Source: Rubrobacteraceae bacterium (GTDB lineage Bacteria; Actinomycetota; Rubrobacteria; Rubrobacterales; Rubrobacteraceae). From it: 5,084 nt of DNA. The stretch covers positions 1 to 5,084 of the forward strand of contig JACCSM010000128.1 in assembly GCA_013698525.1 (NCBI GenBank), written 5' to 3'. Made by a program: the position numbers and the translations under genes. Positions 1-5,084 of the stretch are shown one piece after another. A model generated the notes under the pieces. It was not told the origin of the DNA and did not search any database. It saw only the letters and a program-made list of their open reading frames with translations. Position 1 is the stretch's first letter, and the number at the start of each line of letters is the position of its first letter.

Positions 1-2
1 TG

Positions 3-818
3 CAGCTCCTCCAGAACCCGTCTCGCGACACCCTCGGCAGAGCCGCCGCGCTCACCGGCTTCTCGGAGAGCCGACTGAAGACGGATCGGGCATCCAACGT
101 CCTGGGCGGCGCGGCGGTGCTGGCGGATATCGCCGGCGGGAGTAAACCTTCGGGCCTCGAAGGCTGGCACGAGCTGGTGGCGGAGTATTCTTACGGTCCC
201 CTGTACTCCCAGGAAGTCTACGAGACGCTGGAGAACGGGGCCTCGCTGACCACCTCTACCGGAGAAAGCCTGACCTTGGAGGCCCAGGATGTGGAGGTGC
301 CGACCCCATTCGCCGCCCAGGACCGTGCCGGCGTTCGCCGGGCCGACTACGGGCGGGCAAGCTGGCGTCCTGCGGCCCGAGGCAACTACACCAACGCGAA
401 CCGCGGTCCCAGGAAGATAGACTTCATCGTCGTCCATGTGGTCGAGGGTCCCAAGTCCTCCGCCATAAACCACTTCAAGAATCCTTCCTCCGACGTTTCG
501 GCGCACTACGTGGTCGGTCGGGGCGGCGGCATCGTCCAGTGCGTGCGCAATGAGGACATAGCCTGGCAGGCGGGAGACTGGTGGTACAACAAGCGCAGCA
601 TCGGCATAGAACACGCCGGCTACGGGAGTAACCGCAGGACGTGGACCGACGCCATGTATCGCTCCTCGGCCCGGCTATCCGCTTATATAAGCAGGAAGTA
701 CAAGGTACCCGTGGACAGAAAGCACATCGTGCGCCACCGCAAGGTGTCCGCGACACTGTGCCCCGGCAAGCATTTCGACATGGACCGGTATCTGCGTCTT
801 ATCCGCAAGTACAAGTAA
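3..818 (+). CDS. N-acetylmuramoyl-L-alanine amidase (Amidase_2) with lysozyme-like N-terminal segment, 5'-partial
   Basis: The frame is open from the first bases of the window to TAA at 816-818, so 271 residues are visible and the true start lies upstream; the GTG at 117 is probably internal. Residues about 1-100 resemble the transglycosylase/lysozyme-like segment found before the amidase domain in actinobacterial cell-wall hydrolases (the pattern DTLGRAAALTGFSESRLKTD, then NVLGGAAVLAD). Residues about 137-271 are an Amidase_2 (T7 lysozyme/PGRP-like) domain. It has the usual order of zinc ligands: His145 in IVVH, His245 in VRHRK and Cys253 in LCPG. Tyr169 in SAHY and Glu203 in SIGIEH sit at other conserved positions. 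Family knowledge says such enzymes cleave the bond between N-acetylmuramic acid and L-alanine of peptidoglycan, outside the membrane. The signal peptide, if any, is out of view. It could be a housekeeping autolysin or a phage-type endolysin; one gene cannot decide. The amidase assignment is firm, the N-terminal segment less so. Confidence 0.9.
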   Translation, partial: QLLQNPSRDTLGRAAALTGFSESRLKTDRASNVLGGAAVLADIAGGSKPSGLEGWHELVAEYSYGPLYSQEVYETLENGASLTTSTGESLTLEAQDVEVPTPFAAQDRAGVRRADYGRASWRPAARGNYTNANRGPRKIDFIVVHVVEGPKSSAINHFKNPSSDVSAHYVVGRGGGIVQCVRNEDIAWQAGDWWYNKRSIGIEHAGYGSNRRTWTDAMYRSSARLSAYISRKYKVPVDRKHIVRHRKVSATLCPGKHFDMDRYLRLIRKYK

Positions 819-1201
819 GCGGGCCGTCTTTTTCTCGGGCACCGGGGTCTGGACTGCGCGAAAGGCCCCCGTCATCGGGTTAGGACAGATCCGCCCCCCT
901 CTGGCAACGCGATGGGTGCCGTGGACACGGCCTGGCGCCCATCGTCCACGGCTTCGCTTGCGACAACGGCCCCGTCGACACTTGCCCAGCGTCTCTCTAA
1001 CGTAGCAGGCTATTCCACCCCGCTAATTGTCGCCCGGCACATTGCCTCTTCCCGCATGTAACGTGCGACCTCCCGCTGGATCCGGTGTCCTTGCGGCAAG
1101 GAACAAGCCATCCATCCGCCTACCTTCAGTGCGTTCCGTGCCCGCGGTCGGAATCCGCCAGCCGTCGCACCAGTCGAGAGCGGCGCAGTAGAGCGCGGGT
1201 G
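819..1201. other. intergenic region with no convincing gene
   Basis: This stretch lies between the stop of the amidase and the stop of the minus-strand gene ending at 1202, so the two genes converge on it. Several frames are open for short runs, but their translations are low-complexity Arg/Pro/Gly-rich and lack recognisable motifs. A short T run at 829-833 follows the amidase stop without a clear stem in front of it, so no intrinsic terminator is claimed. The only clear structure is the pair of overlapping inverted repeats at 910-952, listed separately. Confidence 0.6.
910..952. repeat. two overlapping, mutually exclusive inverted repeats
   Basis: CGATGGGTGCC (910-920) can pair with GGCGCCCATCG (934-944) over 11 positions with a single G-T pair, leaving a 13-base loop. 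GCCGTGGAC (918-926) is a perfect 9-base complement of GTCCACGGC (944-952). The two stems share bases 918-920 and 944, so they cannot both form completely. This is read directly from the sequence. There is no T run after either stem, so a simple terminator is unlikely. Possible roles, all inference, are a transcription barrier between convergent genes, an antiterminator-like switch, or a recombination or insertion-sequence end. Confidence 0.6.
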
Positions 1202-2047
1202 CTACCCTTCGGCCGCGATCCAGTACAGGCCCGCCCCGCACCCGGACGGGAGACCGTCGCCGTCGCCGAGAGAGCGGAAGTGACCGCCGCGCGGGCGGGT
1301 ATCGGCGGGGAGCAACTCCCACCTCTGCGCGTCCCCGGAGGCTTGCCCACCGGCTCTTGTCCGGGCCAACGTCCTCACCACTGGCCTCAAGTAATCGGGA
1401 CCGCCGGTCGCCGTCCCGGAAGGCAGCGACGGTTCCTCGAAAACGTTCTCGCACGCGAGCAGAGCAAACCCCAAGAGGAACGGGGAGAGCATGGCCATGC
1501 CCACGGATTCGAGGAGTTCTCGCTCCGCTGGCGGTGCTTGACGCAGGTCGAGCCCCGGAGCGTTCAGCTCGGCGAGGCCCAAGGGCTCCCCAGAGTCACC
1601 GACCGCGTACATCCAGTCGTACTGTCCCCCGCCCGCGACGAGAACCGCGCCGTAGGCCGTCGCCATTCCGGGTGAGGAGGCGGCCCACGCATCGAGCGTC
1701 TCGCGCCGCGCCGCGCGCACATTCGGGTCCACGCGGCTGACCGCCCCAAAGGTGCCGCCCACGTACTCGTAGTCCGGGTAACCGCCCTCGTACCTGGCCT
1801 CCTCCAGCAAGGAGGCCGGTAACTTGTAGTCGGCCACGACCGGCCCGGAGCGCCTCGGCGGCTCTACGAACGGGAGTGTCAGCATATCCCAGGAGACGTC
1901 CTCCTCTGACCAGTAGTCGACCACACCATCGAGGTCGTAGAAGGGGCCCCCTCCCAGCATAGAAAGAACCCTCTTGCCCACCCCAGCCCGCTCGGCTTTC
2001 CAGACAATTTCCTCGTAGTACCTCAAACCGCTAGCATAGCAACTCAC
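1202..2047 (-). CDS. hypothetical protein, weakly reminiscent of a phage/plasmid conserved protein
   Basis: The open frame of 281 codons starts at GTG (2047-2045) and ends with TAG at 1204-1202. Its third codon positions are GC-rich, as expected for real coding sequence in this genome. An ATG at 1960-1958 (residue 30) has a better ribosome binding site, AAGAGG about nine bases upstream, and could be the true start, giving 252 residues. The protein is acidic and aromatic-rich in its first third (PFYDLDGVVDYWSEEDVSW). It has a hydrophobic stretch at 183-198 (MAMLSPFLLGFALLA) followed by CENV, and near the end RGGHF...GLYW. From memory, an unnamed family of phage and plasmid proteins has a similar order: a hydrophobic helix, a Cys-x-Asn-Val motif, then Gly-His-Phe and a Tyr-Trp ending. 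That resemblance is unverified and no function follows from it. The last third (residues about 205-255) is compositionally plain, and a competing minus-strand frame (1023-1454) overlaps it, so a frameshift there cannot be excluded. Confidence 0.6.
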   Translation of the reverse strand: MSCYASGLRYYEEIVWKAERAGVGKRVLSMLGGGPFYDLDGVVDYWSEEDVSWDMLTLPFVEPPRRSGPVVADYKLPASLLEEARYEGGYPDYEYVGGTFGAVSRVDPNVRAARRETLDAWAASSPGMATAYGAVLVAGGGQYDWMYAVGDSGEPLGLAELNAPGLDLRQAPPAERELLESVGMAMLSPFLLGFALLACENVFEEPSLPSGTATGGPDYLRPVVRTLARTRAGGQASGDAQRWELLPADTRPRGGHFRSLGDGDGLPSGCGAGLYWIAAEG

Positions 2048-2355
2048 CCGACGCTCTGTTGTTCCTGTTCGTCCGAACCGTAGTGACTCTGCTGGCGGGC
2101 GTGTCCGGGCGGGCTCGAGACGCTACCAGCACATGGGGGAAGAGGTGCTTGCGGGGCTGCAAACGCAGGGGGTGGCAAGTACGAGGAGTTGGTCTCCGAG
2201 AATCGCAGCGGGGAGGAATCGGGACCTCTCAGGCCCCGGTCGTCCGGCACACGCGCAACCGCAAGTGGTCCGGAGAGCGCAGCAACCCGAGGTACCGGCA
2301 GGTGAAGGGGTGGGTTGGCTTGCGGTGCGGATGCGCGATTCGCCGGAGAAGGCGG
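2048..2355. other. unexplained gap between a hypothetical gene and a transposase remnant
   Basis: All six frames contain stretches that are open here, but none gives a protein with recognisable motifs or an even composition. On the minus strand the transposase similarity seen further right fades out at about 2356. The middle and C-terminal parts expected of an IS5-family transposase are not recognisable in this stretch. It may be eroded insertion-sequence DNA, or DNA joined by a deletion. On the plus strand, a short piece around 2121-2175 reading RYQHMGEEVLAGLQ superficially resembles the end of a tyrosine recombinase, but it has stops just upstream and is not annotated as such. Confidence 0.5.
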
Positions 2356-2617
2356 CCTGAGAGGTCTTCGGTGCATCCTCTCCCAGGTACCATCCAAGTG
2401 CCAGAAGCGGAATTAGTGGTAGACGGCCTTCCAAAGTGGGAAATCGTGGGGGCAAGAGTCGCCATGAACAGCCGCGCCTGACGACGTAGAAGATGGCGTT
2501 GAGGATCTTACGCAAGCTATGGACCGGAGGCCTCCCATCGTTCTCGGGAAATGGCAGGTGTTCCTCAAGATATGCCTATTCAGCGTCCGAATGTTCGGTC
2601 GAGTATGATCTTCTCAC
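2356..2617 (-). pseudogene. IS5-family transposase, 5' remnant with two stops and a frameshift
   Basis: From a GTG at 2617-2615 the minus strand reads MRRSYSTEHSDAE, an amber stop (TAG, 2578-2576), then AYLEEHLPFPENDGRPPVHS, LRKILNAIFYVVRRGCSWRL and LP. It then shifts by one base at a run of five C on the minus strand (G on plus, 2448-2452) and continues as PHDFPLWKAVYH, a TAA stop (2415-2413), FRFWHLDGTWERMH. This is the classic N-terminal part of IS5-family (IS4/IS5 superfamily, DDE) transposases, which usually reads EW-YLE...LP, [36 protein letters not shown]. By that pattern the TAG replaces a Trp codon (TGG), the C run has one extra base, and the TAA replaces a Tyr codon (TAT or TAC). 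Only about 87 of the roughly 270 codons usual for the family are recognisable. The catalytic DDE portion is missing and neither terminal inverted repeat is evident, so the element is dead. The assignment is firm for the family, not for a named element. Confidence 0.85.
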
Positions 2618-2704
2618 GAGAGCTAGAGTAGCGAGCTAGCACGCAAATGCCCCTTTTCAGCAGTTTCAGACCTCGAGTCTGGCGTCCATCTGGGACGTCG
2701 CCCC

Positions 2705-3183
2705 TCAATTCCAGAAGTAATCATCCATCTCGCGCAGGGCCTCGCCCCCGTAGATCGAGGCCAGCAATGCGAAATCGGCCAGGAGTTCGGCTCTCTGCTC
2801 GCACGCCTCCTGGTCGAACAACGCCGGGGCGGGGAAGGCCGTGGCGTCGGGGCACCAGTAGAGGCACTCGGTGCCGTCGGCGCGCACCCCGCGCCGCAGC
2901 TTGTGGCGCGCCTCCCCAGAAAACGACGCGCTAGCGGGCACCGCGTCCCCGAGCGCCGCGTGCATCGGCTCGAGGAAGGGCGGCCTCAGCTCCTCCTCCT
3001 CCGTGCGCAGGCTCCGGTCGTCAGGACCACTGATTCCGCCGTGAGCGGATCGTAGACCATCCCGCCGTTGACGTCACCGCGCCTGACCATCTCGCTACGG
3101 AGGAGCTAGTACACGGCCTCGGGGTTGGCAACGCGCTCCTGGAGCGCTCCCCGCGAGGTAGCGAAGGTCACGTCGATACCCAT
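2705..3183 (-). pseudogene. broken gene of unknown family (about 159 residues if repaired)
   Basis: The minus strand starts at ATG 3183-3181 with MGIDVTFATSRGALQERV and ANPEAVY, meets an amber codon (TAG, 3108-3106, codon 26), and continues in the same frame with LLRSEMVRRGDVNGG, MVYDPLTAESVVLTTG. From about 3014 the sensible frame changes to SLRTEEEELRPPFLEPM, then HAALGDAVPASASFSGEARH, KLRRGVRADGTECLYWCPDA, and ends in LREMDDYFWN with TGA at 2707-2705. Restoring one lost base near 3014 and a sense codon at 3106-3108 gives 160 codons including the stop. Both halves have coding-like composition and GC-rich third positions. I do not recognise the family. Visible traits are a Glu-rich centre encoded by a CTC-type microsatellite (2990-3001), a Cys-x-x-x-Cys pattern (ECLYWC) and an acidic aromatic C-terminus. 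The two lesions could in principle be sequencing errors, but the neighbouring transposase is broken in the same manner, so real decay is more likely. Confidence 0.6.
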
Positions 3184-3216
3184 GACGTACTCAAGCCGCC
3201 TGCGGCACGTCTCGAT

Positions 3217-3462
3217 GTGAAAGGGTCCGTCGGCGAGCTCGACTCCAAGGGCGTCGAACCCAGGATCTCCGACAGGCTGCTGCGGTTCCGCAGCAGCCCC
3301 GAGGCCGTCGTCACCGCCGCCGACAGGTTGGCTCACACCCCGGCCGGCAAGGTCGGCAACCCGGTCGGGAGGCTGGTGCGGGCCGTGGAGCGAGGCTACG
3401 GCGCGCCCAGGGGCGTCAACCCGCAGGATCCCGCGCCCTCAGCCACGGCGAACCGCCCATGA
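3217..3462 (+). pseudogene. possible C-terminal relic of a replication initiator protein
   Basis: The plus frame reads VKGSVGELDSKGVEPRISDR, then LLRFRSSPEAVVTAADRLAH, TPAGKVGNPVGRLVRAVERG and YGAPRGVNP, ending with TGA at 3460-3462. The frame is also open a little upstream (KPPAARLD before the GTG at 3217). The pattern L-x(3)-G-V-x-P-x(3)-x-R-L-L, followed about 30 residues later by x-N-P-x-G-x-L-V-R-A-x-x-x-G-Y-x-x-P, is typical of the C-terminal helical tail of many plasmid and phage replication initiators. The last residues visible in the initiator at 4122 (VVEGLIEIGMWPEAAR) begin in a similar way. No N-terminal initiator domain precedes it; instead the left neighbour is a broken gene on the other strand whose ATG is at 3183. 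I infer a leftover of an older or duplicated rep gene. It could also be a small intact protein of 81 residues. Its stop codon lies inside the first iteron-like repeat. Confidence 0.4.
3275..3298. repeat. perfect 11-bp palindrome with TT centre
   Basis: GGCTGCTGCGG (3275-3285) is separated by TT from its exact complement CCGCAGCAGCC (3288-3298). It lies inside the possible initiator relic, about 150 bases before the first iteron-like repeat. Dyads of this length near plasmid origins often serve as repressor operators, initiator-dimer sites or single-strand origin hairpins; that role is inference. A smaller dyad, GGCGGCG, T, CGCCGCC, lies at 3667-3681 between the scattered iterons. Confidence 0.7.
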
Positions 3463-3742
3463 AAGCCCCCGCCCCCCGCCCCGAACGGCGTACCCGCGAT
3501 GAATGCGGAACCCGCGAAGGGAACCCCTAAGCGAACCCAGGGGCACCACCGGCTCCTTCCAGGCCTCTCGAACGGCGTACCTCCCATGAAAAGTACGGGG
3601 TCGAACCCCAGATGGCCCACGACCGCGCTGCTCGGCACCTACCTTAGAGGTTGCCTGGGGCTTGCGGGCGGCGTCGCCGCCAGTATCCCCGCCGTGAAAC
3701 CAGCAGACCATGCCCCGAAAGAACGGCGAACCCCCCAGGAAA
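3446..3742 (+). repeat. scattered, partly degenerate iterons upstream of the dense array
   Basis: Copies related to the consensus CGGCGTACCTCCCATGAAAA occur at 3446-3464 (CGGCGAACCGCCCATGAAA), 3486-3503 (CGGCGTACCCGCGATGAA), 3573-3592 (exact consensus) and 3724-3742 (CGGCGAACCCCCCAGGAAA). Weaker echoes can be seen near 3505, 3530 and 3550, spaced roughly 19-24 bases apart. All copies have the same orientation. Such outlying copies next to a dense array often act in copy-number control (incompatibility or handcuffing) in iteron plasmids; this role is inferred by analogy. Plus- and minus-strand open frames over this stretch are by-products of the repeats. Confidence 0.7.
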
Positions 3743-3791
3743 CCTCCTTCCACGCTAAAGTTGGGCCATGCTGCCCGCCGCTGGACGGAAT

Positions 3792-4010
3792 AACGGCGTA
3801 CCTCCCATGAAAAACGGCGTACCTCCCATGAAAACGGGCGTCTCCGGTGCTCCGCCTGACGGCGAAGCGCCCATGAAAACAGGGCGTACAGTCCAGGAAC
3901 GACCGGCGTACCTCCCAGGAAACCTGGCGTACCGCCCGCCCAAGAACGGCGTACCGCCCGCCCAAGAACGGCGTACCCCCCATGAAAAACCGGCGAATTT
4001 CCCATGAAAA
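3792..4010 (+). repeat. dense iteron array, ten phased direct repeats of 21-24 bp
   Basis: The repeat core (CGGCGT or a close variant) starts at 3794, 3815, 3836, 3860, 3882, 3904, 3925, 3947, 3969 and 3991, a spacing of 21, 21, 24, 22, 22, 21, 22, 22 and 22 bases, which is about two DNA turns. The consensus is CGGCGTACCTCCCATGAAAA. The copies at 3794 and 3815 are identical over the core and CCCATGAAAA tail. Those at 3925 and 3947 share an unusual CCGCCCGCCCAAGAA tail and differ at one base, so both pairs look recently duplicated. The copies at 3836 and 3882 are degenerate. The array ends just before a DnaA-like site and 111 bases before the initiator start codon. In iteron plasmids such repeats are bound by the initiator encoded next to them, both to start replication and to limit copy number. 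Confidence 0.85.
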
Positions 4011-4013
4011 CTG

Positions 4014-4022
4014 TGTGGGTAA
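4014..4022 (-). promoter_or_regulatory. candidate DnaA box
   Basis: The plus strand reads TGTGGGTAA, the complement of TTACCCACA. This differs at one position from the common DnaA-box consensus TTWTNCACA. A nine-base match with one mismatch is weak in isolation. Its place, four bases after the last iteron and at the edge of the AT-rich stretch, is where iteron plasmids usually carry a DnaA site. Confidence 0.45.
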
Positions 4023-4101
4023 TCCCCGCAAATTACGGCTTTTTTCCGGAAGTGACCTTCGACGCACATGTATGCTTTGGTGTTTAATGCTCCTGATGTT
4101 T

Positions 4102-4110
4102 AGGGGGGAG
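4102..4110 (+). promoter_or_regulatory. ribosome binding site of the initiator gene
   Basis: AGGGGGGAG ends 11 bases before the ATG at 4122. It is a strong purine-rich Shine-Dalgarno-like run, and together with the A-rich, unstructured spacer it fixes this ATG as the start. The next in-frame ATG codons (residues 14 and 26) have no comparable sequence. Confidence 0.7.
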
Positions 4111-4121
4111 AAAAAATCACG

Positions 4122-5084
4122 ATGACAGACAACGGTGCCAGAGAATTGACGCTCTTCGACATGGAGAACGGGCCTCTGATCCACGTAGAGGTCAACATGG
4201 AGGAGCTCCCACTCTTCCTGTTCAAGAGCAGGGAGAGGGTCGAGGAATCTCTGGAGACTCACAATACAATCGTCGCAGAGGACGGCCAGCGAATCCACCA
4301 GTACGTCAGGGTCACGGGCGGCAGGGAACTTGGTCTCCCTGGCCCTGCGGATCGGGACGTGTACGTGGCGGCCATGCGCCATGTACACCAGCAGGGTGGC
4401 ATGCCGCCAGATGGGCGGGTGGCGTTCACGCTCTACGGCCTGCTAAAGCTCATGGGCAAAAATCCCAAGGCCGGTACAAACCAGAAGCGTTTGCGGGAGA
4501 GCATCCGCAGGATCGCGACGACGGACGTGTGGGCGGAGAACGCTTTCTACAACAATGAGACTCAGGTGTTCGAGAGTCAGCAGTTCCAGCCCTGGCGCCC
4601 GACTTTCCGCACTATAAAACACAGGGGCCGCACAGCCGAGCGCCACATCCTCAAGTTCGACGAGGTCCTGGTGCGCTCCTACAACGCCAACTACATCAAG
4701 GGTCTGGACTCGGACTTTTACTTCTCTCTGCGCAATGCCTTGGCCAAAACGCTCTACGGTCTGATCGACGTCAAGCGCAAGGGTGGGCTGAAGTGGACGG
4801 TGGAAATCCACCAGCTCAGGGGCTTGATCCCCTTGCCCGAGGACCTCTACTACCAGCCATCCAAGATCAAGGAGAGACTTCTTGCCGCCCACCGCGAGCT
4901 CGTCACGAATGGCTTCCTCACGCGCGTGGATTACGAGGAGCGCCGGGGCGTCCACTTGGTCCACTACGGTATCTCGGCGCGCTTCGTACGCGAGCGCGCC
5001 GGCGCCATCGCCGACCTCTCTCCCCGCGACCTCTCCGTCGTCGAGGGACTTATCGAGATCGGCATGTGGCCCGAGGCCGCCCGC
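4122..5084 (+). CDS. repA: replication initiator protein A (RPA/RepA family), 3'-partial
   Basis: The frame runs for 321 codons from ATG 4122 to the last base without a stop, so the gene is complete at its 5' end and cut by the window. The protein begins MTDNGARELTLFDMENG and has MEELPLFLFKSRER at residues 26-39. The first conserved block is at 75-112 (PADRDVYVAAM, then RVAFTLYGLLKLMG). The second is at 120-142 (NQKRLRESIRRIATTDVW), and the third at 174-245 (RHILKFDEVLVRSYNANYIK, DSDFYFSLRNALAKTLYGLI, PLPEDLYY). A helical segment follows at 246-268 (PSKIKERLLAAHRELVTNGF). This order fits the plasmid replication initiator A family, whose members have two winged-helix DNA-binding domains that bind iterons and recruit DnaA and helicase. 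The dense iteron array directly upstream supports this strongly. The start is set by a strong ribosome binding site at 4102-4110. The region after residue 295 (LSPRDLSVVEGLIEIGMWPE) opens the C-terminal tail, resembling the possible relic at 3217-3462. Autoregulation through the iterons is likely but not shown. Confidence 0.85.
   Translation, partial: MTDNGARELTLFDMENGPLIHVEVNMEELPLFLFKSRERVEESLETHNTIVAEDGQRIHQYVRVTGGRELGLPGPADRDVYVAAMRHVHQQGGMPPDGRVAFTLYGLLKLMGKNPKAGTNQKRLRESIRRIATTDVWAENAFYNNETQVFESQQFQPWRPTFRTIKHRGRTAERHILKFDEVLVRSYNANYIKGLDSDFYFSLRNALAKTLYGLIDVKRKGGLKWTVEIHQLRGLIPLPEDLYYQPSKIKERLLAAHRELVTNGFLTRVDYEERRGVHLVHYGISARFVRERAGAIADLSPRDLSVVEGLIEIGMWPEAAR

Larger units (their letters stand above)
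3792..4121 (+). other. probable plasmid replication origin (oriV)
   Basis: In order, the segment contains the phased iteron array (3792-4010), a DnaA-box-like site (4014-4022), and a stretch much richer in A and T than the rest of the window (4020-4120, with T6 at 4040-4045, a TTTAAT at 4083-4088 and an A run at 4111-4116). The initiator gene begins immediately after. Iterons, DnaA box, AT-rich melting region and rep gene is the standard arrangement of theta-replicating iteron plasmids. A GTAAT/ATTAC inverted repeat (4019-4023 and 4032-4036) lies at the edge of the AT-rich part. No confident -35/-10 pair is visible; TATGCT at 4071-4076 is the best -10 candidate but lacks a good partner. The origin call rests on layout; function is not shown. 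Confidence 0.75.

Noticed and set aside
1085..1740. Plus-strand open frames of 196 and 127 codons
   Set aside because: Arg/Pro/Gly-rich translations without motifs, lying opposite the minus-strand gene with better codon pattern; typical GC-rich shadows.
2121..2232. Plus-strand piece reading RYQHMGEEVLAGLQ, like the end of a tyrosine recombinase
   Set aside because: Only about 15 residues match the general pattern, the last part needs a frame change, and stops occur shortly upstream; too little to call.
2667..2697. Small inverted repeats (CAGAC/GTCTG and CGTCC/GGACG) as a terminator or insertion-sequence end
   Set aside because: Stems are only five bases, no T run follows on either strand, and no matching inverted copy was found on the far side of the transposase remnant.
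3597..3609. T-arm-like GGGGTCGAACCCC suggesting a tRNA 3' end
   Set aside because: The loop is only three bases instead of seven, and no acceptor, D or anticodon arm can be drawn around it.
3446..4010. CRISPR array
   Set aside because: Repeats are tandem with at most a few bases between the dense copies, are imperfect, and there are no unique spacers of constant length or cas genes; iterons explain them.
3439..4388. Long minus-strand open frames (about 188, 249 and 104 codons) with repeated FHGRYAV or FMGGTPF units
   Set aside because: The repeated peptides are simply the iterons read on the other strand in different frames; repeat length of 21-22 bases makes the frame change along the array, and the real gene on the right lies on the plus strand.
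4443..4964. Minus-strand open frame of 173 codons
   Set aside because: It is the antisense shadow of the replication initiator gene, which has a strong ribosome binding site and family motifs on the plus strand.

Overview
The window is GC-rich and uses many AGG/GGC/CTC codons. It reads like part of a plasmid, or a plasmid-derived island, from a high-GC Gram-positive bacterium. The amidase architecture, the codon use and the initiator type suggest an actinobacterium such as Rubrobacter, or possibly a Deinococcus-type host. This host guess comes from protein style alone; no 16S or other marker is present.

Left part (1-818, + strand): the 3' portion of a peptidoglycan amidase gene, with a lysozyme-like segment followed by a complete Amidase_2 zinc domain. 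The gene begins outside the window. Positions 819-1201 hold no convincing gene, but they contain two overlapping inverted repeats that compete for the same bases.

Middle part (1202-3183, - strand): one apparently open gene of unknown function (1202-2047, faintly like a phage or plasmid protein), then a 300-base unexplained gap, then two broken genes. The first is the 5' third of an IS5-family transposase with two stop codons and a frameshift (2356-2617). The second is a protein of about 159 residues of unknown family, broken by an amber codon and a one-base frameshift (2705-3183). The region looks like decaying accessory DNA.

Right part (3217-5084, + strand): a complete-looking replication module. 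A possible C-terminal relic of a replication initiator (3217-3462) carries a perfect 11-bp palindrome. It is followed by scattered and then tightly phased 21-22 bp direct repeats (iterons; dense block 3792-4010), a DnaA-box-like site (4014-4022), a more AT-rich stretch, a strong ribosome binding site, and the start of a replication initiator protein A (RPA/RepA) gene at 4122 that is still open when the window ends. The layout is that of an iteron-type theta-replicating plasmid origin: the initiator would bind the repeats upstream of its own gene, with host DnaA helping to open the AT-rich stretch. This module is the most coherent and interesting system in the window.
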